NCBI GenBank assembly: GCA_028532985.1 | Contig: JANCIK010000006.1 | Location: 3,348,001 to 3,412,000, forward strand | Reading direction: 5' to 3' | Length of the DNA: 64,000 bases | Origin: Stropharia rugosoannulata | Lineage: Eukaryota > Basidiomycota > Agaricomycetes > Agaricales > Strophariaceae | Part shown: positions 11,997 through 23,483 of the stretch, one piece after another | How positions within the stretch are numbered: position 1 is the first letter of the stretch | How the letters are laid out: the number at the start of each line of letters is the position of its first letter | Position numbers and translations under genes: made by a program | Notes under the pieces: generated by a model | Database searches by the model: none | The model's input: only the letters and a program-made list of their open reading frames with translations | Told to the model about the DNA's origin: nothing

Positions 11997-13355
11997 GAGT
12001 CCGTGTCGGCGGGTCCGGCGAGGCTTTAGCGATGCGTCAGTGGCTGGTGTAGCGCACTACGTGGGAAGGGGGAGGCAGGAGCCTGTGTTTGGGTCCGGGT
12101 AAGGACGGCGGTAAAAGGTGCGGTACAACCGGAGGCGTGAGGGAATCCGGGGGGCTTCCGTGGGCGGTGTGTATAGTCGTTGAGCGAGAGATGTTCCCGG
12201 TTTCGTCTCGTCGCACCCACACAAAGCTGAGTACACTGCGGTCTTGGAGCTTGCTCTGGTGTGACAGTTCGACTTACGAGCAGACGCCGTCACGCCGTCT
12301 TTGCGAGACGACGCCGGACATGATCATGGCAACCTGGCGACGTGCCGCGTATCTTATCTCCGGGCGTAAATTTGGGGTGCTATGTCGGAGAGAGATTAAT
12401 ATGCTGGATCCTACGATTTTCGACGCTGTTAATATTAACTTGGAACGAGAAGGAGATGAACTTAATTTTCTTTTATGCTCGGGTTAGCTTGATGTCAATG
12501 AAGAAAAAAAAACTTGCCAGTTCAATCAGAGGATGCGCATGAATGGTGCACGCGCGCCTTTTGGGAAAGAACCATGACGCGTCTGCGTGCATCTAGAATA
12601 CGGTGGCATGATGGCAATATTTCCCGACGCGGGTTTGGCGCCGCACAGGCGCTTGGGGGGCCTGCGTCGGCACGCGTTATTTCTCCTGTCATGACGCCAC
12701 GTCTGGTTCTGGGGCCTGGGGGGCGCGAGAACGGTTTCCACATCGGTGCGGTGATTAGATGCGAGCATGGGAATGCGGCGTGTGAAGCGTGCTTGATATG
12801 ATATGATGCTAAGGCCTGTGTCAACATATGATCCGATCAGGATTTCCCCTCCTCCTCAGCCTTGCGCGCTGCAGGAGGGCTCGTGGGGAGCCCCAGAGGA
12901 GACCACGGGGCTCTGTGGCGGCGACATACGATGGCTGTGTGACGGAGAAGCAGACGGACGGACGGAGGACCCTAGTGGCGCGGATTAGATTGTGGGAATC
13001 GGAATCCAGGGTTGCCGTGATCTGGGATCTTGGATGATCCGGGATTACGAGTTATCTCAGACAAACAAGAGGGCTGTGATTGGATATCTCACTTTATCTT
13101 GCCCTGTCTCTCTTCGCTGGCCATCTTGGTTTCGCACAAGCATCTCCGCCTATTCAAACCATCTCCCCTCCCCTCTCTCCAGAGCTCCCCTCCCCTCTGC
13201 TCTTCATCTCCCGATTCCACCCGCTCCTCCTCTCCCATATCTCTCGTGGCTGTCCCCACCGTCGCCCCCCGCCGTCCCGCCCGTCTTCTGCACTTCGCCA
13301 GACGCCATTCATATATCTCCCCTAGTGTTGATTAAAAACATCTTCCCCAGACGCC

Positions 13356-16300
13356 ATGTCTCCTGTTGTACTTGAATCCCCAATCATGGGCCTGCCCAAC
13401 TCGTCCATTAACACCGTCCCGCGGATGCAACAGTTCGCGACAAACGGGGCGTCAGAACCCTCCACCGAAACGCGCTCGAGTACGTTTTTTCGCTTGTTGA
13501 AAGCCTATTTCTGACCCTTATCTCCCCCTTCAGACGGCGCCGACGACTACAACTTCTCCACCTCGTCCGTCCTCCAACCTACTCGACCCCCGTGCGTCAA
13601 CTGCGGCGTTACGGAGAGTCCACTCTGGCGACGCGATCCAGACGGGAACACCGTCTGCAACGCTTGCGGTACGTCCTTCAGCTTTGGTGTTCTGCCTAGT
13701 TCCTGTTCTTTTCTCCCTTTTGTGACACCGGATAACGGGGGCTTCGACACGTGTGGACGAGACGCGCCCCGATACATGGGTTACGCATCCGTTCCGTGGT
13801 TGGAATCGGTTGTGGGCACAGATGCAGACAGCGCGATTTGCCTCCGGGATCTCACAGTTCGGTTGGCGAAATCGGGCAGGCGTCTCTGGGGGCCGAGTTG
13901 GCGTCGTTGCCGTGTTTGCCTCTAGAGGACACGCCCTTTCCATGCTCGTTGAAACCCACACTCCGTCGGATACGCCGGAGGCCAATACACATCGCTCATG
14001 GGATCATCAGCTGCCCATGCTTCGCACACGTGTCTCCTTGCTATCCTGGCCAGCTTGGGATTGCTGCAATCTCCGAGTCCGCGACCGTTGTCGATGTCTT
14101 CCGAAACCCGACACTCTTTTTTTGTTTTATCTTCTGTCCATCTTGGGCCTGCGACAAGATGGGATTGGATACCGGCCATGAGGCTATCGGTTTTCAAATC
14201 CCTCTTCACGTTGTCGCCTGTTCTTCTGGTATTTTCTATCCTATGAAAGGGCCTGCTGTGGTGCACTATCAAGATCAACATACGACATCAGAGTCACTCA
14301 CTTCGAGGCTCACAGCCAAGCACCCAGCGGCCCTCTTTCATCATAGCTTCACAAAACCCTGCCCCCGCAGGATCCTGTGTCTACACAATCTCCATAATAC
14401 TTCCTTTTGTCGTTACGTTTCAACTACATCATCCTCTTAGCAGTTGGCCAGAGTACTTACCCTTATTCTCCTTTCCCTAGGCCTTTATCAAAAATCCCGA
14501 CACATGCCCCGACCGTCGAACCTTGGGCGAACTTCCTCGCCGGCCAACAATACGAGTTCGACCAGCAATGCGACCACGACGGCGGCTGCATCGACAAACC
14601 ACATCAGCACTGTGGGCCCCTCCCCATTCGCCCCGAGCTCTATGACGGGGTCTGCAGCTCCAGCATCGTTGGCCAACGGCAAGGCTACTCCTCCATCATC
14701 ATCTGCCGGTGGAGTCAAGACATCTCCCGGTTCTACACAGCCCGTGAAAGTCCCTCATACCACCAGCACGGGCGGGACGTGCCCTGGCGACGGCCGATGT
14801 GATGGCACTGGGGGTACGAGCGCATGTTCTGGCTGCCCGACGTACAACAACGTCCTTGCCTTGTCCGCGAGAATGGAGCTTGAGCAAGCAGCTGCTGAAG
14901 CGAATGCAGCTGTCGCTGCGGGCGTTGCCGCTGCTGTTGCTGCGGGAGCCGCGGGAAGTGCACCCATGGAGGGTGTCGAAAACTACGGCAAAGAAACCGC
15001 GTCGCCTAAGATGGATAACGCAGCCTCTCCAGCGGCTGCCGAAAGCGACGCCAGCGTTAGTGCCGCTGCTCAAAACCGAAAGCCTCGCCCTGCGGTGGGT
15101 GCCCTGAGTTGCGCCAACTGTGGAACGAGTACGACGCCGCTGTGGAGGCGAGATGATGTTGGAAACAACATTTGTAATGCGTGCGGTACGTCCTTTTCTT
15201 CGTGCTCTTTTTCTTTGCTTCTAGATGTTTGGGGCGCTATCTTTGGACGATATTTTTCTCGAGTTGATGTTTTCCACTGGGCTTCTTGACTTCTTGGCTA
15301 TGTGGTCGCAGTGGTTTTAATGTACAACCGCGGTGCGGGCTGCTTGCCGTTCAATCCGGTGACACATCGTGGCGCTGGCTTTAGCGATGACGTGCATTTG
15401 TTTTTTTCTTCCCTCTCGAGGTTCATCTCGAAGATCACTGCTCCTCTTTTTCTATTGCCTATCTTACCTCATACGCTGCGGCGTGTGCATTCTCCATTCA
15501 TACTGCGGGGGCTGGGCTGCGGGGCTAGCTGGGTGTATGGGCATGACTGTTGCCTACTTTTTCCCACATTTTATCAGATATGACACGACCCATCTGATCA
15601 ACCCCCTTCGCGGCTTATCGCATCCCACGGGGGTGGGTGGTCATTTGCCCTTTCGTGATTGTTGTCTCTCGCCCCAAATTACCTGACTCTTCCGACGGAG
15701 TGTTTATGTCCGCTATGCCGACTTGCATCGTGTTGAATAATTTTTCTTACCTTATGTCCGGGTGGATGCGGATGTTTGTTCGAACTACGAGACTGACTTC
15801 TCTCTCTTCTCTCTTATAGGATTGTACTTCAAGCTACACGGTACTCACCGACCTAACTCAATGAAGAAAACTGTTATCAAGCGCCGGAAGCGCGTTCCTG
15901 CCGCACCAGGTGCGGCCGGACGTCTTTCTGATCAGGCGGCAGCTGAAGCACTGGTTTCAGTAGCAGCTCGCTCAGGTGGTGTTTCTCCCGGCGGGGCCGA
16001 TAACGCTGACGAAAGCGATGGCGAACCTGACAAGAAGCGTACGCGCCGATCGACGAAACGCACTCGTGCTTCCGAGAAGGACGACGATACGATGGACGGC
16101 GAAGATGACAGTACTGGCCGCGGTGGCACTCGCAAGCGCCGCGCTGCAGCGAACGGATGGACCGACAGCGGCCGCTCAGCGTCGCCGCACCGCGCTCCTT
16201 CGAGGAACCAGGACTACCGTGGAGGGTTCCCGACGTCGGCACATGGCAACTTCGAGCTGCCGCCTCTTCCTGGAATGAACGGTGCAGCATTTATGGGCTC

Positions 16301-16865
16301 AGCAAGTGCGCCTCACAGTTATATCCGCTCCGGATCGAATGCGCCCAGTCGAACTCACTCGCCTTTAGGACCTGCAGGTGCGGGGTACGCCGTACCCATG
16401 CCAGGCGCTGCGCCCGGCCCATACTACGGGGGTGGATCGCCACCCTCAGAGATGTCAAGTCTCATGGTCGCGGCGGGCGTAGCCCTCGGAGGCCTCGGAA
16501 TCCCGTCGTATATGGACCTCGAGCGCCATTACTTCGAGCTCGGAGAGCAGAAGCGCAAATGGGAGGAGATGATGGAGCGGACGGACAGGCTGATGGCGGG
16601 CATGAAGCGCACGCTGGATGAGATGCGTGGGCTCGCGGCGCAGCAGAGCGCGGTGTCGCCTGTGCACCAGCAGGCGTCGCCCTCGCAGATGCACCAACAG
16701 CCACCACAGGCTGGGTCGGTGCATGCCTCGCCACAGATGCAGGCTGCGGCTTCTCCTTCCTCCGCGCCCTCGGCGGTGCCTCTGAACAGGGCCGGCGGTG
16801 AGCGAGAGCGCAGCTCAATATGGCCCGTCGTCGATGCGGCCTCTCCCTCTGCGCCTCGTGAGTGA
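13356..16865 (+). CDS. SREA: Two-finger GATA transcription factor, SreA/Urbs1/Cir1 iron-regulator family
   Basis: Four exons: 13356-13479, 13534-13668, 14481-15185 and 15820-16865, giving about 669 residues. Finger 1 reads [20 protein letters not shown] then [19 protein letters not shown]. Finger 2 reads [20 protein letters not shown] then [19 protein letters not shown]. Between them lies the cysteine-rich block [14 protein letters not shown] followed by [11 protein letters not shown]. That block is the iron-sensing hallmark of SreA, SRE, Fep1 and Urbs1 and separates this family from other GATA factors. The C-terminus has a coiled coil (about 16510-16650: [19 protein letters not shown]). The family represses siderophore synthesis and iron uptake when iron is replete and acts in the nucleus. 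Both fingers are split at the same Gly codon by long introns (812 and 634 bp). Perfect ATCTGATAA sites upstream and in the last intron suggest autoregulation. A GTGAGT lies at the stop, so a 3' splice variant is possible. Confidence 0.9.
15571..15579 (-). promoter_or_regulatory. SreA-type GATA site inside intron 3
   Basis: ATCTGATAA on the minus strand within the 634-bp intron that splits finger 2. It shares the 13-mer TTATCAGATATGA with the upstream site at 9872, and an ATCTGATCA near-match follows at 15592. Confidence 0.4.
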
Positions 16866-18221
16866 GGAGTCGACTAGTACGTCTGTCACCCCTTCGCTTT
16901 CCTCTCACTCCTTTCCAGTACCGTATCGATATATCCGACTGCCCTTATCTCCACCTATCCCTCCCCCTGACAAGTCGTTGGACAATTACTGTTCTCAAGC
17001 CCCTTTCCTATTGTTCTTCCCTTCCGGTTTCCGTGCCTTCGATGTACTCAGATTGTACGTGCTCTTACTGCGTCTGATCGAGGCAGAATTTATTAACCCA
17101 CCGCACATCTAGCCTTTATTACCTAGCCTATCGTATTCCACCTTTTTGTGCATTGCTATTTCCCCGCCAAGGCCCCGTGGCGTGTTCATTAATATTTTTG
17201 TCTGGTTCCCTGGATATGTTATTATGTACCCCTTGTCTACAAACCCCCACCTGCCATCTGTCGTCGATTCCAACAATCTCCTTTGTCTGTTTGTCGACCC
17301 AGAACACTTTCCGACTGTCTCTCTTCCTTCCATCTGTCTGCTCCCCCTCTACTATGCGCATATATTCGGGCGGAGGGATCGCTTCGCAAAAGGACGACCC
17401 CACTTCGGAATATCTATTCTTTTTATCCACTCTGGCCGCCCTCTAGTATTGTCACTTCACCCTCTCCGCGCCTTTTTTTACCTTCTCTGTACCATTGTTT
17501 ACGCGGCAGCTGCGGGTGATCCTTTTACTACTTATATACACGATCTCGCCGTTCCAGCATCTTGTCGCGGATTAGTTGCTACTTACTACTCCTCCCTACT
17601 ATATTACTACTCGCCCCGCCCCGGTCTATGTTGTGTTTTCGTGAATCATCCCTTGCTCTGTCGTCCTACTTTGTCACCTTTATTATTCTGCCCCCCCTTT
17701 TTTTTTTTGATTATGCCCCCTTTTTTGATAAGTACATATATAATACGTATGATATGATACAATGCGCATACATACCCCCTTCTGCTTGCTTGCTTATTCG
17801 TCTCTTTTTCATCTTTCCGCGTTTAGTTTTGGTTGCCATTCCACCTGTTATGCTACCGCGGGCGACAAGTTTTCTGTCGTTGTATTCAGGCCACATGCAG
17901 TCCCCGTTGTTGGGCGTCAGTGGTCGGTTTTATACCATGACTTTCGAAACTTGTTCTTCTCCTTTCTGGATAACTTTACTTTTCTTCCTTTTGTCTGTTT
18001 TTTTCCCTACTCGTATTATATTGTAGAGGTTGTGTCGACCACGCTTCCTGTTAATGTATGTCTTCAGTCCCCGTGGACTCTCATCTTGTGTTGTGACCAT
18101 GAGTAAATACGACTATGAGCCTAGTAGAACGGAGGCAGTCAATTCTGTATAATGAACGGCCCGAAATGATGTCAGTCATGTTCGTTGATCTCATACCACC
18201 ACTACGACTGTCAGATACAAA
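16866..18221. other. Long pyrimidine-rich 3' region of the GATA factor and HAUS6 promoter
   Basis: About 1.35 kb with strongly T- and C-rich sequence on the plus strand (for example the T run at 17698-17709) and no recognisable exons. Open frames across it (up to 203 codons near 17146-17757) are low-complexity consequences of the base bias. The first part is probably 3' UTR; the last 100-200 bases should carry the HAUS6 promoter. Confidence 0.4.
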
Positions 18222-20887
18222 ATGAACGCAGCATCGACCGTCCGCCTACCTTATGCTTTAATTCTTCTGGTGCATCTTCATATCCTCGAGTACCCACACG
18301 CCAACAACCAGGAATACGACCACGACATGTTCAACGCGCGTACGCGCGGGCTCCGTGAACGCGCCAAAATAATGGAAGACATCGCGCACTACATGGTGGG
18401 CAAGCTCGAGGGCATGCGCGGCGCCAAAACTGTACGTTTCAGGTTGAAGCATTAACATTCCTCGATCGAGCTGAAAACAGGTGGTACTACATATGTACAT
18501 CTGACTTGGGATCTGTAATTCGAATCTGCCGTGGCATGGTATGGCATGGCATGGCACTGCACTGCACTGCACGGCATAATGGCGTGCTCCCTCCCCACCA
18601 CAACCACAACCAGATCCTCGCGACGTACCCGTGCCACCAGCCTGCTGAGAGCCTCGCTTTCCGGACGAGCCTGGCGAAATATCTCGAGGGTCTGCGCCAC
18701 CAGAGCGTGTATGCGCACAAGGGGGACGCGCCCGCGGCTGGGGCGGAGCCAGCGGTGTGGTGGAAGGGGGTCGTCGTGCGCAGGTCGCTGCTTGAAGAAT
18801 GCGCTGGGGAAAAGTATGTGTCGGACTGCACTGCACTGCACTCAGTGGACATATGCGTTACGAACGTCGGGGGCTGATAAGGTGCACGCAGGTTTGAACG
18901 CCTGATGCTGGCGCTGTCGACGCACGCGCTCATGCGCGCGTCGCGCCCGCTCGATCCGGCCATGATGAGCGTAAGTCTGTAGGTTGGGTTGATGTTTGGT
19001 TTGTATGGCTTTTCTGAAACTGCACATAGGAATTGCTGCAAACGGAACCACTTTTATATACGACCGCGTTGAGGCGGTACCAGACTGTCCGAAGCGCGTG
19101 GAGTAAATCTGCTTCTCTGTTGACTCGAGCACAGAGGGATTTCAAGGCCTTGCGGGTACGTTTAAAATATTATATATGCCTTTCTTATGCAACCTTCTTA
19201 TACGAGCTTTACTGATATACCTATGTAGAACCGGCTAGAGGTTCACGAAGGCGCGTCACGGAAGACAAAATATAGTTCTGTAGCCACCAGCCGACTAAAA
19301 TCATCAGTCGATGCTGCAGTGCAAATGTTACTAAAACAACACTGGACTGGAGACAACGGAAAACGGGCATTGGACCTCGTCGTAGAGCTCGCAGGACTGA
19401 AGGTGTCTGGGGCATCCCTATCACTACCTTTGACCATCCTAGACTCAAGTGTCGGTGGCTCAACAAGCGCTCCCATCATTCCAAGTCCTTTGCCAGTGGC
19501 TGCGGCTCATCATCCGACTCATCTGAACCGTCTCCGCCGCTCCGTCTTCCAGAAGAAACGTTCAGACCAAGACGCTCCACCTGTCCCCTTACGAGCTCAC
19601 TCTGAAATTATTGTTACAATCATTTTGGACACCGAGAAGAGAATGTATAACATGCTAGCGGATGCACTTTCCAGGCTACAGCGACGGTTGTCGGAATTAG
19701 AGAAGATTAAAAGTTCAGCTCGTACCCAGGCCGAAACTTTTTATGATGGGACTTCTTTTTGGACCGTCCCTAGAGAATATACAACTGCTTTCAATTTGAA
19801 GCCTCAGGTGGACGCATCCCTCATGTCTTCTCTAGGACTTGAAGCCGATTTTCTTCTTCTCAACGTACGAGCAGATCAAAATATAATAGAGAAGAAAATC
19901 GACCACATAAGACAAAATTTGCTACCTTCATATCCTCCTGTCCCTGATCTTTCCCTTCCCCGTCTGCCACCTCATGATTACAATCCTCCGCGGTCTAAGC
20001 AAGTTAAGGTTACTAGCTCGGGAAGTTCTCGCCGAGTGATGGAATCAGAGGAGGCTCAGTCTGGTTTACCTGTACCCCCTGCTCTGACTCCAGAAAAATC
20101 TATCAGGAACTCAGGTCGTAAATCCTATCGGGTGTCAGCCGCGTCCACAAGGAATAGAGCTTCCATGTTCCGAGTTTTTAGTGGGCAAGTGAATGCTGAA
20201 GTTGATAGGGTACGTTCAGTATAACCCAATTTCGACGGCAATAATTAAGTTCTTATCGTAAGCTTCTGGACGAAGCACACGACTTTTCAACTGATGATGA
20301 AGTTGGGGATGATGACTCATTCACTAAGACTCCGAAGGGAAAAAGAAAGCCTACTATCAACCGTATTTGGACGGCTGGAACGCCAGCATCCGCGACGAGG
20401 AGAGCCGCTACATTTAGGCATCCAACAGCTAACATGCCTACAAACCTGGACGGCGTTCCAGCTCCGAGAATACCTAGTATTTCTCTTTCTATATCAACAT
20501 CATCCATGCAGAGTGTACACTCTGACGAAGATGAAACAATGCCGGTGAAGGATGTCGATGCTACACCCCGGCCGTTGATACGCCACAGGTCCAGCCATGT
20601 TTCTTCAGAAGACTTCGACGATATTTTTGTGAAGGGTTCGCGTGATAGCGAAGGTGGCGAAGGTGGCGAAGACACTAACTCAGATATACTTTATGACGAT
20701 CCGCCGAGCTTGACGCTGAAGGAAATCCTGCTATCTGCTGAGGCGAGCCACTTTGACTTGTTAGGTCTGTCCATAAACTATTTCAAAGTCTTCGCACTAC
20801 ATGCAATTAACACCATGTTCAGAAATAGCGGACACCGATATGGTTGATGAGGTGACAAATTCAGATTTTTCCTTCGAGTGGGAATAA
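18222..20887 (+). CDS. HAUS6: HAUS augmin-like complex subunit 6
   Basis: Spliced gene starting MNAASTVRLPYALILLVHLH at 18222. The N-terminal HAUS6 domain runs through HANNQEYDHDMFNARTRGLR, ERAKIMEDIAHYMVGKLEGM, LATYPCHQPAESLAFRTSLA and KYLEGLRHQSVY. This order (small hydrophobic start, MF, helix, YPC, AFR, KYLE) is the HAUS6_N pattern of basidiomycetes. The middle is helical, and the long C-terminal half (19.3-20.7 kb) is disordered, Ser/Pro-rich and acidic. The last exon starts at 20823 and ends FSFEWE at 20887. Augmin recruits gamma-tubulin to spindle microtubules for branching nucleation. Introns 1 and 2 carry short pentamer repeats (see separate entry). No break in the frame was seen. 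Confidence 0.8.
18534..18842 (+). repeat. Pentamer microsatellites in two HAUS6 introns
   Basis: Intron 1 (18432 to about 18614) contains ATGGC and ACTGC pentamer runs at about 18534-18570. The next intron (from about 18815) contains another ACTGC run at about 18826-18842. The exon between them is free of the repeat. Confidence 0.6.
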
Positions 20888-21268
20888 TTCGTGTAGTGAT
20901 GGATTTCAGCTCATCCAAAGTATGTATTTCCTGTGTAAAATCGCTTGTACATAGTAAGTATTTTGACTGAGGCGGGATCAGCTTTGCCTGACTCTCAATG
21001 CGAGACAGCATGTACTCACTCCTAACCGTGGATTATTATTCTTCAGTTAAAAATATGAGTGCACACATATGCATTCCCCCGTTGTGGAGCGCCATCACAT
21101 CCTGGTAGCGCAATAGCTATTTTCATTGGGCAGCTATTCTTCCAGTTCTTCCAGACTTCCAAGCCGCTTCCAAGTTGGGAGACGTACACCGCGTGGAGCT
21201 GGTATTGCGGATCAACATACGCCGCGTCGTTGGTTTGAAGGACTATTGGCCGGCGCACGTTTGTTATA
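20888..21268. other. Intergenic between HAUS6 and the phytase-like gene
   Basis: About 380 bases with no recognised exon; expected to hold the HAUS6 3' UTR and the promoter of the next gene. Nothing distinctive was seen. Confidence 0.4.
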
Positions 21269-23297
21269 ATGCCACCGCTTCACGAAGATATTAAAACCCC
21301 CCATCTCGACAACCCTGTTCACTGCAGAAAGCGGCGCCTACTAGAGCTTTTTCTTCTGCTGCTACTGATGTTGCTCTTGGTGCCTTTGTTCGTGTTCGCT
21401 TCGCTGTCTGAGCGCGGTATCGCCGTTCCTGTATTAAACGCAACTCCCGCTGGGTCCGCCGCTTCTGCTGCTGTCTCTGTTACATTAGATGGCCTCACGT
21501 TCGTCAACAAGGTAGGTGGGCAAGCCAGACTGCATCATGATCCGGGACTGAGTATTCGATTTTGGATAGGGTTTAGTAGGATTCGGTCTGATTCCCTCCA
21601 ACTTTCGTGAATCTACTGGCGACACCCTTGGTGGCTTCGGAGGCGCTATAGCGATTAAACGAGGAACGTGGACATCGCAAAAGAATGGATCATTTACCGG
21701 GACACTAGTCGTTCACCCTGATCGTGGCTACAATGTGTACGTACTGTATTTCTGTTTCCTTGACTTTCCAGTGCATGGCGATCGCAAATCTGATGAAAAT
21801 CACAGTGACGGGGCCATTGACTACCAAGCACGAAAGCACGAGCTTGCGTTTACTCTGACCCCCTACACCGGCTCTGCGAATCTCAATTTCACCGCTGCGC
21901 AGAAAACATTCAAGGTTAACTACGTGAATACAACCCTTGAGTTCGAGCGGAGCCACAACAAGACTAGCGGCCTTGACCCTGCGGCGATTAGAAAAGCGCA
22001 AAGCGGATTTCCGATGGTACCCGCAGCCGATCCGCAGATGCCAATAGCGTCTAGTATAGAAACCCACCTAACCTTAGACATCGAAGGTATCATCCTAAAC
22101 GATGACGGCTCGTAAGTCTTTTTTCAGAATATTTCTATTTATAACATCTGCTAAATTTAGCGAATTTATTTTCTTTTTAGCTACTGGCTGAGTGACGAAT
22201 ATGGGCCATACATCTATCGTTTTGATCCGAATGGAAATCTAATGCAGACGATTCAGCCCCCTGATGCGTTCCTTCCAGAAGTATCAGGAAAATTGAACTT
22301 CTCTGCTATTACGGACCCGGACACAGGTCGAGCATCGAACAAGGGTAAACCGCACATTCGAACAATCAATGATCATATCTTAACGCTTCTGTCAAATAGG
22401 TTTTGAGGGCCTGACATTGGACCCTTCGACAAAGACGCTTTATGCGATGCTGCAATCTGCTACCATGCAGGATGGCGGTGGCGATAAAACTACATCCAGC
22501 TTTACCCGTCTGGTCGCTTACGATGTAAACAGCCCAACAATAGATATACCTCTCCTTGGGGAGTGGGTGGTTCCTCTGCCTCAGTCTTCCAGTAAAGGCA
22601 AAACACGGGCTTGTAGTGAAATCCACTTCTTAGGAAATGGAACTTTTTGGCTCTGTCGCGGGACAGCGATGGAAGGGGCGGGGATTCTAATAGCGCGAGT
22701 TACAAGTGAGTGGTCCGGTTGTTATCCTGTTTTTTCTCGGTGCTTAATTTGAACACGTCGGATCAAGACAAGCAGATCTATTTTCAATAAAAGGTGCAAC
22801 TGACATCCACGGAACAAAATTCGATCTCCCTGCAAATCCAATCGCAACTAGCGGGAAGCTTGTGAAAGGCATTACCCCAGCGAAGTATGTGTCGTTCGTG
22901 AATTACTTGGACTCAACCCAGCTTGCGAAATTCGGTCTGCATAACGGTACGTAAAGCTGAGGCTTAGGTTAAATATTCGACTTATTCTCTAAGCAGGTTC
23001 CCCTAATGACCAAACTTTGATTGATGCAAAATGGGAATCGTTGGCATTGGCACCTGTTGGGGATTCACAATTTCCAAACGACTATTTCTTGATAACTGCC
23101 GTGCGTTCTAAGTCGTCAACTCTCTTCCTATCTGACGTGTCTTCTTGCAGTCGGATAATGACTTCTTGAGCACACAAGGAGTATCATTAGGAGTTCCGTT
23201 TAACGCTGGCATTGATGTTGATAACCAGTTCCTCGTGTTCCGAGTGACTTTACCGAGTATCAGTGCAGGCAGCGTTCAAAGTGCTATTGGTGTTTGA
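21269..23297 (+). CDS. Phytase-like (esterase-like) domain protein, secreted or membrane-anchored
   Basis: Starts MPPLHEDIKTPHLDNPVHCR at 21269, then a basic patch and a strong hydrophobic helix (LLELFLLLLLMLLLVPLFVF), so a signal anchor or type II membrane protein. Later exons carry the phytase-like domain (Pfam 13449 type): LDGLTFVNK, an FGG block, IEGIILNDDGSYWLSDEYGP with the conserved SDEYGP, then FEGLTLDPSTKTLYAMLQSA, the second signature, and a last conserved DNDFLSTQG near 23155. It ends SAGSVQSAIGV at 23297. Members are beta-propeller proteins; many are predicted phosphatases or esterases but substrates are mostly unproven. Eight or so exons, all with normal splice ends. It is tail-to-tail with the ABC-F gene, 186 bases apart. 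Confidence 0.82.
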
Positions 23298-23483
23298 ATA
23301 CTTTACGATCTCCTACGTGTATTTGATGACTATGATTTTTTTTTCACGGAGTAATGGATTCCTATTTCTCTTCGTTGCTTCTGCACGATCGTTGGACTGC
23401 TCCATGCAAATATTCCAGCATGATGCTGGTAGATATCATACAAATACATGACATGGGGCTCACATTGACCGAGAATGAGGTTT

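Larger units (their letters stand above)
6266..13355. other. Seven-kilobase gene-free region upstream of the GATA factor
   Basis: No spliced gene or known domain could be built on either strand. Several long open frames occur, the longest 302 codons at 7873-8781, but they have no family motif, show no convincing codon bias and overlap other frames of similar length. The middle part (about 7.6-13.3 kb) is rich in CpG and GC patches alternating with AT-rich ones. The first few hundred bases are the eL37 3' region. The end (13120-13340) is strongly pyrimidine-rich (CCTCC/TCTCC), like a fungal core promoter and leader. The stretch contains the GATA-type sites and the palindrome listed separately. 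It could be an extended regulatory region, a long non-coding RNA or decayed sequence. Confidence 0.5.

Noticed and set aside
13751..14440. Open frames of up to 229 codons between the first two finger-coding exons
   Set aside because: They lie inside intron 2 of the GATA gene; the finger reads correctly only when this stretch is removed (CNACG joined to LYQKSR).
17146..18026. Open frames downstream of the GATA gene rich in Leu, Ser, Pro and Phe
   Set aside because: Low-complexity translation of a T/C-rich strand; no start context, no domain, and similar frames overlap in all three phases.
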